Part shown: in pieces, positions 44,737 through 57,735 of the stretch
Layout of the letters: the number at the start of each line of letters is the position of its first letter
Position numbering within the stretch: position 1 is the first letter of the stretch
Origin: Dreissena polymorpha
Lineage: Eukaryota > Mollusca > Bivalvia > Myida > Dreissenidae
Length of the DNA stretch: 64,000 nt
Assembly (NCBI RefSeq): GCF_020536995.1
Contig: NC_068364.1
Coordinates: forward strand, 48,384,374-48,448,373
Reading direction: 5' to 3'
The notes under the pieces: model-generated
The model's database searches: none
Told to the model about the DNA's origin: nothing
Seen by the model: only the letters and a program-made list of their open reading frames with translations
Translations under genes and position numbers: made by a program

Positions 44737-45257
44737 CAATGTCAGTGTCAGTGTCGGTATGGAGAATCCCGGTGCAGTTCACTGTTGATAAAATTGTCCT
44801 TCACACGCTGAATAACCATTTAACACATAATTCGTTAAATTGAATATTTTGCAATTCTCTGGGCATTTTCATGAAGATTTGTTAACGAGCATATTATATT
44901 TCTATTGACAGTTTAATATATTATCAATCAACATTGCTTATTAATATCCATCATGTACAAGGCATGAGTACCGTGTATATTATTTGGTTTGCGCATCTTG
45001 TATACATGTACATGCATATTAAATAAACAAAATAAAATTGAAAAACAAAAATCTTCAAATATTTCATACTTACTCCCTTGAAAATGTTTACAAGCAATTC
45101 CAGTAGAAAAGTCCTTTCATAATAGTTTGGTATACAATACACAGGCTTTGTGTAAGCATTAAATAAAATAATTGAGAACACGAACAACTTTAATTTTTCT
45201 TTATTTCTTAAGATAAAATGAGCCCTGGTCTGGTACAACTGGACAATAAGTATCAGC

Positions 45258-45545
45258 TGGACATGCCCAATACAAGAGACAATCACCACTGACATTATTA
45301 TTTTATACAAATAATTGGTCTTGCACTTCTCATGGGCAATAAATATCAGCTGGTCTTGCAAAATATAAGACTAGACCACCACCACCAGTATTATTAAAGA
45401 CAAATACTCGGTCTTATCGCGCTTTAAACGGCAATTAGTACCCACTGGTCTTGCAAAATATAAGACACGAACCCACCAACATTATTATTTTAGACAAATA
45501 CTTGGTCTTGCACTTTTCATTGGCTTTAATTTTTTTATGACGTAT
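45258..45545. repeat. Three-copy ~95-bp tandem repeat
   Basis: CTGGTCTTGCAAAATATAAG or a variant starts units at about 45258, 45352 and 45448. Each has CCACCAxxATTATTAxTTxA and AGACAAATACTxGGTCTTxx later in the unit. No coding role. Confidence 0.6.
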
Positions 45546-46061
45546 CACGTGTGTGTAGTGTAATAAAATCATTGAACACGTGCTGTTGGATATCGCTAAT
45601 AAAGCAAACATCAGCATGATGCGTTAACTGCATTACAAATGATTAATGAGCGACTTGCAAACAATGAATTAGCGGCACAGGCCTTTAATGGCAAATTAAT
45701 AATAAATTCAATTATCTTTAATTTTTCCGCATTGCAGGATCAACACACAAGCAGGCCTTGAGGTCATTGTGTACTTTACAATCCGCCTTTTATGGAAAAC
45801 GCTCTGATATGAATTCATCGGAACAAGTTCAAGGTGATCCATAGACGACCGTTCAACATATGCTGAAAGTATGTGGACGACGAGATAACAACCACAATTA
45901 CTGCGGACCTGAAACCACATTGCAGGACTTGGACCGGACTCGACGCACGACCCTATCACGGATGACGACCACGAAGACTTCTTACACATCCAAAATAAAG
46001 AACAAAAGTGTAATACATGTATGTGTGAATTGTATGCTGTTTGTGTCGTTATATGTGTTCG

Positions 46062-46367
46062 TTAAAGGGGCCTTTTCACAGATTTTGGGCATATTTTGAA
46101 GTTTGTCATTAAATGCTTTATATTAATAAATGTAAACATTGGATCTTAGAAGCTCCAGTGAAACATCAAGAATAAAATTAAAAAAAGGAAAAAGGTAGCC
46201 GGTACCAGGGCTCGAACCAGTGACCCCCGGAATCCTGGAATTAGTCTGAAGAAAAAAGGCATTAGCCCTCTCGGCTATTTCGCCGGGTATACACAGTTTA
46301 TGTATTTTATACCTTAACAACTTTTCTCAATTTTGTCAATTTCCAAACCGTGAAAAGATCCCTTTAA
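46062..46367 (-). mobile_element. TIR element with a tRNA-like core, copy C (inverted)
   Basis: Ends TTAAAGGGGCCTTTTCACAG and, inverted, CGTGAAAAGATCCCTTTAA. On the minus strand the core reads GGCGAAATAGCCGAGAGGGC and later GGTCACTGGTTCGAGCCC, so A-box and B-box words are spaced as in a tRNA with a long variable arm. It is compact compared with copy A. Confidence 0.7.
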
Positions 46368-48218
46368 TGTAAATGTTGTGAACTATTGTATGTATTTTAA
46401 GTGTTTTGCATGCATTATTAGTATACGGGCAAAAGCCATCGAAGCGGGCGTTGACCGTTCATACATATGTAAATTTAGACATAAAATTACATAAGAACAC
46501 CACATATGGATGCGTATCAAAAAAAATTGCCACGCAATATATATTTTCGCGATGCTATTTATGACCTTGAACAAATCAAAACACTTTGACATATGCTAAA
46601 TCACATGTTAATACATACCTCAGGAAAAATTATATCAATGGCATCATAATTGTGTAGCGAATCGCACTAAATATTATCGCATTATTTGTTTTTCTTCGCA
46701 ACCGTTCCAGAATTAAGTCATTACTCAATTATCTCCCCTGAATACTAATCTTCAGTGGGTATAAGCCGAAGACTGGTTCACTACAGTCTTTACCAAACAC
46801 AATTTACGTGAACATAACCCGTCTAAAATATATTGCCGAATCTCAGATTTCTGTCGAATTTATTTGCTTTGATCTTATCGATATCTTATTGTTATTATTA
46901 TCCTGACAAATCACAAACGCTTGTTAAAAAATAATTTGTTTTAAACATTGTAGTTGGCATCTCTATTATTCCAGTATTATCGCGGTATTTCAATAACGAC
47001 ACACTACTGTTTATTTGTCAGAATCAGAGACGCCTCTGTCAGAATTCGTGACGCATTTTCCATTTGCTCTCAGAAAGAAGTTGTACGTGTGATCATGAGC
47101 AATATTCTGGTAATTTGTCCTTGTTATCCATTAGAAACACATTTATTCACAAAATTTAAAGATATTGCGATCTAACTTTTAAGTCTTTAAGCTTTAACTT
47201 TTAACGTGTTTACACCTCATCTGCTCGCACTTTACCGATATCCCGAAAGGTTACATATCACTATAATAAGTTTAGGCCTAAAACCACAAAATCCGATACC
47301 TTTCGATTTTCGTACCATAATTTTACGTAAAAAATCTACCAGATTCGAAGTCAACAAAAAACAAGACATTTATAAATTGCCTGCATTATTGATCAGATTT
47401 TAAGATATTTGTTGGTTTTCCGTCTTTAGAAGCCGTTTTGCCAAGGCATCACACAAGCCATTCTATCCAGCAACACTGACAGTTTTGGTTTACAGAAATC
47501 AACAAAGGAGGGATTCCTGAACTATCAAAGTTTCCAAGCTATGCACACAGTTATTATCTGTGGTGACCTTCATTGGTTCTGTTTGTTTACTTGGATGGAA
47601 CATGTGTGAACTTTTATAGAACTTTGAATTGAAAAGTCTATATCTGTCTACCTATAATCAAAAATCAGCTATGGTATAATAAGATCAGATGTGCAAACAA
47701 TGTCAAAGGGTTGTGAAATTAGCAATTTGAAGGCAATTATGCTGAAAGAATATGAAAGTTCCCATGCAAATTTAGTCTGTATATCGACAAGTCTTTGCCA
47801 ATAAATGTCAAACTAGTAATACAAAACTTACCACAAGTATTTAAAAGCACTTAGTACCTGTTGTGATCATTTTTAGTAAGATAGTGTAATTCTAAACAGT
47901 AGCAAATAGCTTGTTTAGTAAATGCATAATGCAATTAATATGATTTCCTTTATATTGTGCAATTAATAAATTGGTGGTTACTTGTTAATCCATGATCAAT
48001 GTTTTATGGCTAGTACAAAACCAGCATTGTTAATTTTGTAAAAGGTTATAAAATAACACCACTTTGTAATTTCATATACGTAAATATTCGTGTACTGGAG
48101 GTTGATGACAGTGTGTTAGTATTACTTATTTTGTAACTTTTATTTTATGTGCAAATAAATGATGTGAAGTGTTTTGTATCTCCACATAATACCACATACA
48201 TTTTTATATATGTACTGT
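46368..48218. other. Stretch without recognised gene
   Basis: AT-rich. Open frames at 46954-47175 and 47206-47403 have no family features. The last bases (ACTGT) form one side of the target duplication of the LTR element. Confidence 0.4.
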
Positions 48219-48974
48219 TGTCCCGTAATCGTTCATAGTTCATAGACGACACATAGTTACTGGCAATGTTTATTACTCTTAAATTACCGGTGTGTAGCCT
48301 ATCATTCGATATCTCGTCATGCGCGAATTGCCAAGATGACGAGATTTGCATTAACTACCATTTTCTCGTGTCACGCATGGGACAAGTCGGTCCCTCTCTA
48401 TTATATCGGTTTCTCTGCATAATATAGGATAAAATATTCAACAACACCATGTATCAGTTTCTAGTCCAATTTAATGTCTAACATACTTAATATTTTCAGT
48501 TATACAAATACGTTGTGATTGCTACATGATCGTATCTTTCTCGATCCGTACGTCTCCAAGTCTAAACGCTAACTGTCTTGTTTCCCTCTAACACCTGACC
48601 CGTGAAACTCAGTTATGAATCCCATTGGTCAGTGTTCTATACGTGCTTGTTTCTGGTTGGATGGATTACTTAAGATACTGAATCAATGAAGCCCTGGGAA
48701 CGGGATAAACAAACCACCCAAATATTAACAAGCTTTATCCAACCTTTTGATGAGAGATTTAACTGAATAAACACTTTTGCCTGACCAATACAAACATACC
48801 CGGCCTTGTGTCAACTATACTATTCTTTAATCTCTCCCTCATCGATAAGCTTATTTGAACATATGTGCACTTTGTGACCGTCATGTTTACTGGCCCTTTT
48901 GATAAAATTTTCAATATTTCTTACATGAGGTAAACCCACATATTCTACCTACAATTTCTAACCATAATGTGACA
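48219..48974 (-). repeat. 3' LTR of the LTR element
   Basis: 756 bp, TG...CA ends, nearly identical to 52610-53365. Confidence 0.9.
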
Positions 48975-51545
48975 CAACTTATCCTCTCAATTTGATTTTT
49001 ATGTATTTTAGGATACAGAAAAATCTTTAAGAATTTAAGTATGGAAGTAAACGAAAACATATTAACACATACGATGAAAAAATCAAACACGCAAACATGA
49101 AAACATAAGTGACTAAAACATATATATGATGAAAATCTGCATATTATTAATGAAATTTTTATCGAATGTTTCTGCTGAAATAATAAAACGTCGGAATATT
49201 TAAATAGTCAATGTCAATCACAATGACGTGGAATGCGTCACTGATTTGGGAAATCCGATACGAATAGTGTCCATTTTTGACATCTTTGCTGGAGGCGATG
49301 GGGCGTCTAGGTGAAGAGATGAGACGTCCGGTATGTGACATCTGGTTGTAGATGGTAACATGAAGTCGATTGAAGACGGCGGCTTCCGAATGAAGACGAT
49401 AATTGTCAGTCGGAGAAGCTGTTGGTTCTCGGTTGTCGCACGATTTAGAATACTTCAAACGTTAATTATATAGAGTTCTGAAGAATGTCTGCGCTCATGA
49501 CTGTAGCATCATAATAATTGTTTATGTACACGTAATGAAGGTAACACATATATATATATAAGTTCATAGACGATAAAATGTTCACCTAATATATATACAA
49601 AGTACGCGCGATTTTTCATCATCAAGTCCATTCATATCATCGTATCTTTAAAAATCATGTTCGACGACGCGTGAAATGTCCATTAACAGCCCACTCGTTG
49701 TATGGTACTGATGCTGGTTCACAATTTGGATCCATGTCGACAATGTTGGATCCTAATTGAAGTCGTCTGTTACGTCATCTGATTCTCGACGGATACATCG
49801 TCGTCGAAGATATCGGTATGTCGATGACATATTCTTCTTCTTTGTCGGGGTGTTAAGATCTGATCACGATCTCAAATGCGTTATGAACGCATGTTGCTGC
49901 AGGCAAACCACGCCAACGATGTCAGGAGCGCTGCTTTTCTCCTTAACTTGTATCGCATTGGCAAATCTTATAGGGTCAATAACATGAAACGATAAAAGGG
50001 CCTTTTATTTACATAATAATGGAATTTGCTATATAAGCACTCAGATTACTTATCACACCTATGATAAGATATACCCAAATAAAATTAATGTGCTAAAGGA
50101 ACGCGATTCTCATGACGCAAATTTATTATGTTTTATTTAAACTATACGCGTTGTCTATTCAATGAAATGCACTGTGCTTTATTATGTTTTATTAACTTAG
50201 AGAACAAAAATTTACAAACAAAATCCCTTGTCTTAATGTAGTTATTCTTATAAAGAAAGGAAAAAACTATATATACGATCAGTATCAAAATTTAATTAAT
50301 CATAGCAATATAGTTGTATCTTTTACATTATACAAATAAAAGGTATAGTGCGTTGCTTTTAAGGATGTTTACACACTGTATTTAAATGTTATATATGCCG
50401 AAAATGGTTTTACTTGAGCGCTGTAGGGCATAAGCTAGCGTTGGTTAATGTCATTGTCAAGTGCGTTGTCATAAACTAGTCTGATACGATACTAAAGCGT
50501 CGGTCAATCGGATTAGATCGATAAACGAATTGGGTATTTACCGTCCGTTGCGACAGGTGTGGTCTTTTTGTCATGTTTGTACCCGATTGAGATATATACA
50601 CAATTATCACCTTGGGAACAGGAAACCTCATTTCATTAAGCATACTTGATCATATAACCAGATGTTATCTATGGACAAACCTCATTGTTAATATGAAGCC
50701 TAATACTGCGAATCTTGGGAAATTGGAATCACACTTATATAATCAATTATTTAAATTTCATTAGTTTGAAGTAACGTTGACCTACGAGCTTAATTGTTTA
50801 TATAGAACTATGACCGTATCAACAGAAGTTCCCGATAATTGAATTACATTGGGGAAATGAAACCATATTTGCATAATCAATTATTCAAACTTCATTATTC
50901 GGTGTGACATAAACCTTTATGTTGTGTTTGCCTTTGACTAATTTTATATGGCAATAAGATTTTCTGTTGACCTCTTTCATATTTACTGTTACAACGATAA
51001 ATGATGTAATAACAATCTTATATGTCAATAGGCTGACCTGTTCCGTTAATCAAATGTCTGTCAGTTATAGTGTTTGCCTTTGACTAATTTTATATGGCAA
51101 TAAGATTTTCTGTTTGTTACATATTACTGAAATATATCTATTATATCACCTGTAGACTTAAATATGACATTTTCATTTCATTCTAAACCCGTAAATCAAT
51201 GCTAATGACGATACATTATCAAAATCGGACGATGCCGTCCTCTATAATCCTGTTTTTACATATATACTACATATACATTCAAAACATATTTCTCTATATA
51301 CAAAATTTTTGGGGTCTTTAAGTCTCGACATCTATCTCGCTTTATTTTGTAGTCCATTCATTTACATGTGTTCAGCCATTGTCTGAAGGCACGTGAAAAT
51401 TGCTTTCTTCATTGCGTTATTTGAACGTGAAGTCTCTTTTGTCAATTTTCGTTTTTTGTGTTTTAACGCTACCGCGTCAATTTTCATCTGATCGTCTGAA
51501 GAATAATTTTCAAACCTACGTACAGGTGAGTTTTGTGAATTACCG

Positions 51546-52427
51546 TTATTGTAATGCATCGTATGATTCACTGGAGCTTGACTGTATATCCGCGAATTGT
51601 TTGTTTCTCAAATGTTTTTGCGGTTCCGCAAGTGGAATATTTTCCTCGTCGTCCGTATTATCTCTAATCTGTCGGGTCTGTTGCGTAATTACAGGTAACC
51701 CATGTACTGAGTTATTTGAATCGCTATCAGAAGATAATGTGTCGTCCGCAAAGGCTAAATTTGCTTTTCTAATCGGGCGCGTTAACGGTTGATTTATCAC
51801 TGGCCATTCATCGATATTTGCGTGCCTTAGTTGATCAGCGTGAACTTTAATAGTTGAGTTGTCTAACTGATTCTTTATTACGTATGTTAACGGCGACTTT
51901 TGTTCGATTATACGATAATATGGCCTCCATTTACTGTCTAATTTATTTGTACGTTGAAAGTTTTTGTAGTAAACGGGGTCTTTGATTTCGAATTTAATAT
52001 CAGCGTATATTTGAACATTTTCGTCGGTCCTTTGTTTAGTCGTCTTTAATAATGAGAAAGCGTTTTGTGGGTCTTGAATTTCCGTGAATCTTAATTTAAG
52101 CTGTTCCTTTAAATCTGTCCACGTCCCTGTCGAATCATCAGTCAAAAAACGATGTATGTAATCACTAACAAGCCCTTTACAAGATTGGTAAGCAACAAAT
52201 TTTAATTTATTCTCATCTAAATTGGTAAGTGTTCCATATTTTTCTACATTTTTAATCCAATTTTTAAATTCTTTTGAATTTCCATCAAATGATTGTACCA
52301 CCTGTGAAATAGTCTGAGTGCTTATGGCCGTTTTAACATCTTTAATTTGTTCATTTAAATTTTGAAATAATTCAGGGATTATTTGATTTGCCATGTTGAT
52401 ACAAGCGTTAGGAAATAAAACAGTCAC
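51546..52427 (-). mobile_element. Gag-like and integrase-tail-like region of the LTR element
   Basis: The first part has features of a retrotransposon gag (FDGNSKEFKNWIKNVEKYG, then WTDLKEQLKLRFTEIQDPQN). The later part resembles the C-terminal module of Ty3/gypsy integrases (KWRPYYRIIEQKSPLTYVIK and IKVHADQLRHANIDEW). Protease, reverse transcriptase and RNase H were not recognised. A candidate primer-binding site (TGGTGCTCGTGAACC on the minus strand) lies just inside the right LTR. Treated as part of a broken element. Confidence 0.75.
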
Positions 52428-52609
52428 TCACCGGAAGTTGCAGAATGTGTGCGGTCTGATGTCGTTGTTCCCGGCTCACGGTTGTTGTTACTGGTTACAG
52501 AAGTTGCCGAAACGGAGTTCCTTCGCGTTGTTTTCCATGGCTTCGTAATCGTAAATGGTAGTATTTCTTTGTTCGAATCCTTGGTTCACGAGCACCATTT
52601 AACGTCCTG

Positions 52610-53365
52610 TGTCCCGTAATCGTTCATAGTTCATGGACGACAAACAGTTACTGGCAATGTTTATTACTCTTAAATTACCGGTGTGTAGCCTATCATTCGA
52701 TATCTCGTCATGCGCGAATTGCCAAGATGACGAGATTTGCATTAACTACCATTTTCTCGTGTCACGCATGGGACAATTCGGTCCCTCTCTATTATATCGG
52801 TTTCTCTGCATAATATAGGATAAAATATTCAACAACACCATGTATCAGTTTCTAGTCCAATTTAATGTCTAACATACTTAATATTTTCAGTTATACAAAT
52901 ACGTTGTGATTGCTACATGATCGTATCTTTCTCGATCCGTACGTCTCCAAGTCTAAACGCTAACTGTCTTGTTTCCCTCTAACACCTGACCCGTGAAACT
53001 CAGTTATGAATGCCATTGGTCAGTGTTCTATACGTGCTTGTTTCTGGTTGGATGGATTACTTAAGATACTGAATCAATGAAGCCCTGGGAACGGGATAAA
53101 CAAACCACCCAAATATTAACAAGCTTTATCCAACCTTTTGATGAGAGATTTAACTGAATAAACACTTTTGCCTGACCAATACAAACATACCCGGCCTTGT
53201 GTCAACTATACTATTCTTTAATCTCTCCCTCATCGATAAGCTTATTTGAACATATGTGCACTTTGTGACCGTCATGTTTACTGGCCCTTTTGATAAAATT
53301 TTCAATATTTCTTACATGAGGTAAACCCACATATTCTACCTACAATTTCTAACCATAATGTGACA
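52610..53365 (-). repeat. 5' LTR of the LTR element
   Basis: 756 bp, TG...CA ends, followed by CTGT that matches the bases before the other LTR. Confidence 0.9.
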
Positions 53366-55134
53366 CTGTGTTATGTGTTATTTGAATGTTTGAATTAAAA
53401 AAAAATATGGATGATATAACATGATGCATTCTAATATTTGCATTTAAATTGTAACTATAGAGCTAAGTGTATGCAGTTTAGACTGTGATTTAAGAATTGC
53501 TACAAAATGGCTAGTTTTTTAATGGCGAGAAAATTTAAACTATTCAACAATAGTTTGCGAAAGAAAATTAGAAACCTGCCAGATACCTGTATTTCTTAAA
53601 ATTTGAACCAGCATTTGCAGAAAGATACAAGATATATATGTACATTTCTGGAAAGGAAATTCATTTCTGCGTTGAATAAGACCAAGTTTATGGAAATCGC
53701 TGCACAATTAATGACATTATGGCTGTTCAAAGCAATGCGCCCTGTTTTCGGGTGATCTTGAGTTGGATACCTTTTTACAGAAAAGTTGATTTTTAGTTAT
53801 ATTTTGATTATTTATAATTAAAATGATGTTTTTACCAATTAATATCATAGCCACACGCTAACCATCTGTGTTAATTTTACAGGTCAATCCAACTCCATTC
53901 AAAACATTAAACATTTCATTATATAGTGTTCTTTATACATATTCAATGTTCAGTTACAATGTTTAGAAAACACACATTTCTACATTTGGCCTAATCAGCT
54001 GTTCTGGAGTAATGACGTCGCATGTGTCATCCACGAACTTACATGAATTCGACATGGCGGTTAATACTGATGGATGGTGTTTGTTAACTTGTATTTGGAA
54101 GACAAGATTACAATTGAATTTGATTCTTTTTTATTTTCACACAGGTAATGATTTAATTTATGCTTAATTATATTTATTTGATCAAAATAAAAATATAATT
54201 GCTTGTACAACTGTTCTTTTTGTTACATCCACGAACTTACGATACACCAGGATAACAAACGCCTTGGAACGATATGCACTTTCACTTCTATGTCTTTATC
54301 GAAACTTAGTTTTAACCACACTATTTTATGGTATTCCTATCGAAGTTTACATTTATGCATGATAAACACACAATCCGAAATGCGTTTTGCATTCGTTCGA
54401 TGCTTTAAACAAATAGTTAATGTTAAAAAACACCACGTCCGACATATCCTTAATTCCAGATAATCTTAAAGGGACTGTCCAATGGATTATGGTCTGAACA
54501 AAACATAAAATTATTGTTTTAGATATTAAAAACGATTATCGCCTTTGATTTAAGGATATAAAAACTCAAAGCAGACTAAAGGAAGTATAACACAAACCAA
54601 CACATAAGCCCAAGCGGATGGGAATTCCATATTATATTTCAAAAACGCCGCTCGACGTTTTTGACCTAAAAATAAATGTAGCTGAAAATCAGCTGACAAG
54701 TCACGTGGTACATGGTACTGTCATTTATTTTTGGCATAGAAATTACATTATTTCTAAAGAAAGAGATTTAGCTTGTTGAGCAAATAATTGATTTTCATTG
54801 AATATTTTTGATAAACCAATAAAATATACTTCATATTCAAATCAATATTTTGATTGGAAAATCACTTTTCACAAATACGAATATGCGGTCGAAAACTGAA
54901 AGCCATCAGAATTCAAGATGGTTCGGACAAAAACAAGTGCTAGCGCTAAGACTAGTTCTTCTTGAATGCTCTGAGATTTTATGAGTACATACGTACAGCT
55001 CATACCGGAGGGTCAATAGCTGGGAGTTGGATTATTGCAACTAGCGCTAAGACTAAAAAAAAACAAGAGATGCAAGGTACAGGCGTAATAAAAGAGAAAG
55101 GATAATAGACATTGGTATTCAGTGTGATTATGAG
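53366..55134. other. Stretch with possible promoter but no secure exon
   Basis: At 54051 GACATGGCGGTTAATAC starts a short frame that ends at a donor-like CACAG/GTAATG near 54143. It could be a first exon of the plus-strand gene that ends at 57227, but the phase and intervening exons are not established. The rest is AT-rich without recognised features. Confidence 0.3.
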
Positions 55135-57227
55135 GAAGAGTTAAAGAAGCTACTGGGATTGAAAAGGACGAGAAAATGATGGAAATATTGATCGATGCGT
55201 AAGTCTTCTTCATTTTCAGTTTGTGTTTCATAGCTACTTTTTGTCTTTTCTGTAGTATAAATTCCCGTAATTATTTTGCTACATAATGAACACGATTTGA
55301 CTTACACACACACAAACCCTTATAAGTATAAAAGATTTGTTTTAGAAATGTACAATGCTTTTAAATTTCAGAACTTCTTCTGAACTAGAGAGCTTCAACA
55401 ATCATCTTTTGATGTACGCTCCAAACCAAAGCGAAATGCTTTCAGGTAAATAAAAAGTTAAATGTTTAAAAAATACACTTGTTAAAGTGTTTCTTTTTTA
55501 TTTTATGAACACATGCTCATTCATTGAACAAAGGAATTTATGCTCTTTCTTTTTGAGAATTTACATTTTAATAGTGTAAGAATGATGTACCCTTTGTGAC
55601 AAGTCTCGTTATAAACTGCCTGAATGACTAAAATATATTTTTAGCTCGGCTGTTTTCGGAGAAAACCCGAGGTATTGTCATAGCCAGCTCGTCGTTGTTG
55701 TGTCGTCAGCCAGCTGCTCGTTGTCGTGTTGTCCGCCGGCGTCGTGCTCAAACTTTTACATTTTGCTCTACAATCAAAGTGCTTCCACCTACAACTTTGA
55801 AACTTCATATGTGGATTCACCTTGATGAGTTCTACACGCCACACCCATTTTTCGGTCACTAGGTCAAAGGTTAATGTCCCTGTGACCTCTAAAAAAAAAT
55901 TATGACAAGCTTTCGAAGCCTAGCGTGGCACCCGTAATGCGGTGCTCTTGTTTCATCATGTGATAGTAAAATTATTTATGAACAGGATTTTTGTATTTGT
56001 CCACAGGATGTTTAAACAACTAGTAATTAATCAAGAAATGAATTCTGATTATGAATATGTCAAGTCATTGGTGTTAAATTAGTTCATATCTAGTGTAACA
56101 TCATCAAAGTCCTAAAGGCAGATTTTCACATGATGAGTTGCATGATATTTTCTGAGTTTCATTTCTAAAAAAAAAATTTTTCAGCTATGCTGTTAATAGA
56201 TGCAGGTGTCAGTTAGCAGCAATAGATTATTCAAAACACTTGAATCGTCCTGTTTTGTTGGACAAACAAGGAAATTAGAGGTATTTATATTATTGTTTTC
56301 GCCCTGTATGTTGGTTTGTTTGTTTGTGTGTTTGTTTGCGTCAAACTTTAACATTTTGCCATAACTTTTGCAATATTGAAGATAGTAACTTCATATTTGG
56401 CATGCATGTGTATCTCATGGAGCTGCACATTTTGAGTGATGAAAGGTCAAGGTCAAGATAATCCTTCAAGGTCAAAGGTAAAAAAAAACAAATTCAAGAG
56501 AAGTAATAAGCTTTAAAGAGTTCATCTGAACCTACCAAATGATAAAATAAAATAAATCAAAGTGGCGCAGTAGGGGAGATAGTGTTTCTGACAAACACAT
56601 TTCCTGTTTTTATTAAATTTTGAATTGTAAGGATCAATTTACAGATTTATGTTTACTTATTGAAAGTTTTTATTATTAACAATTAAATTGAATTTACAAA
56701 CATGATGTATTTAAGCTCAAATTTGACACATTCATGTGATATGAATAATAAGTATACATTTTGCAAACAATGCTCCTGTCATAAAAGAACTACTGTAGCA
56801 TAGTATGCACTGAATCAGTAAATTTATATTATGGCATATATATATTGTCTATAGATCTTTATCCTTTTGTTTTGTTTTAGCAATTGTCATTTCATTTTTT
56901 CAAACATCATGTCAGTTATAAAACAATCTTTCAGGAGAAAAAAAGTGTACTCAAAAGCTGCTTGTAATTGGACCACAAGGCCTGTGAAAAAAACATACAT
57001 AACCGGTTTGATCACACATAACCGGTTTGATCACTGAAGTTATAAATGCATTCACCATAGGCAAGAAAAGAATAAGTGTCAAATGTGAACAGCTGCCTGA
57101 AGACTCCAAAAGAATTAGGTCAACTATAGCCCCTGTCACCCCTCCACCTACATCAATACTTGGAGATCAGCATGTCTCTAGATTGAGAAAAGCGAAAAAA
57201 ATGAATTGTTGCCCAAGACGTGTTTGA
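55135..57227 (+). pseudogene. C-terminal exons of a transposase-like gene with the ESFNNHLLMYAPN motif
   Basis: Exons: 55135-55198 (weak acceptor; RVKEATGIEKDEKMMEILID), 55372-55445 (TSSELESFNNHLLMYAPNQS), 56185-56280 (YAVNRCRCQLAAIDYSKHLN, RPVLLDKQGN) and 56935-57227 (RKKVYSKAACNWTTRPVKK to a stop at 57225). I know this order (ATSxLESFHNxxLMYAPKR, then LAAIDYNxHxxRP, then YSKxSxxWxxxPVK, then IAPxxxPPxxxL...HxSR) from multicopy bivalve and cnidarian proteins thought to be transposon-derived; the Glu of LESF could be catalytic. Breaks: the phase between exons two and three is off by one, TAG at 56276-56278, and a 19-bp tandem duplication at 56997-57034 that shifts the frame. The 5' part is missing or not recognised. 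Confidence 0.6.
55643..55952 (-). repeat. ERE-bearing dispersed repeat, copy 3 (inverted, diverged)
   Basis: The inverse of 1291-1598: it starts AGCTCGGCTGTTTTCGGAGA and ends GCACCCGTAATGCGGTGCTC. The palindrome has decayed here (CTGTGACCTCTAA only keeps one half-site). It lies in an intron of the plus-strand gene. Confidence 0.75.
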
Positions 57228-57469
57228 TATTCATTTGAATGTGACGCAGAAGTTATCTTTGTTAACTATTAAGTTTCACATCCTTAGTGTTAATATAATT
57301 TTAGAGGTGTTTTGAAAATGTACAATCTTACATTATGTTATAAATAATGAATGCTCTTGGTTGTACAATGCAATTACATTTTTTAGTAAGTTTTAATATT
57401 GAATTTAGCATAAAATGACATTTTTTAGGAAATTTTTATATTGAATTTAGCATAAAATATTTTTTTATG

Positions 57470-57735
57470 CAGCCGGTTCTCTTCAGATGATTTTTCACAG
57501 AGTTATGGCCCTTTGAAATTTTCTATAAACTGTACATATAGTGCATTTCTTGTCCGGACTATTTCTCCCCAACTACTGACCGGAATTCAATGAAGCTTTA
57601 ATCCATCCATCGTATAATCTTGTCCAAAGTTATGCCCCTTAAGACGTTTCCTTTTATCTGAATATATAGTACAATATTGTGACAAAAAAAAACAACTTTT
57701 GGGGAGCATCACCAGTCTACACCGGTTTCTTGTTA
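57470..57735 (-). repeat. Inverted shorter copy of the CTCCCCAAAA repeat
   Basis: Matches the inverse of parts of 3612-4153: GAGTTATGGCCCTTTGAAAT, CTATTTCTCCCCAACTACTG and TTTTGGGGAGCATCACC. Starts just after the last exon of the plus-strand gene. Confidence 0.7.

Larger units (their letters stand above)
48219..53365 (-). mobile_element. Young, broken LTR retrotransposon, probably Ty3/gypsy
   Basis: Two direct repeats of 756 bp (48219-48974 and 52610-53365) begin TGTCCCGTAATCG and end AATGTGACA. CTGT lies directly before the first and after the second (ACTGT if the last A is counted), a target duplication of 4-5 bp. The gag-like frame is on the minus strand, so the right repeat is the 5' LTR. 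Only gag-like and integrase-tail-like parts are recognisable in the 3.6-kb interior, so the element is broken and could move only with help from another copy. The LTRs differ at about five positions, which means a recent insertion. Confidence 0.9.
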
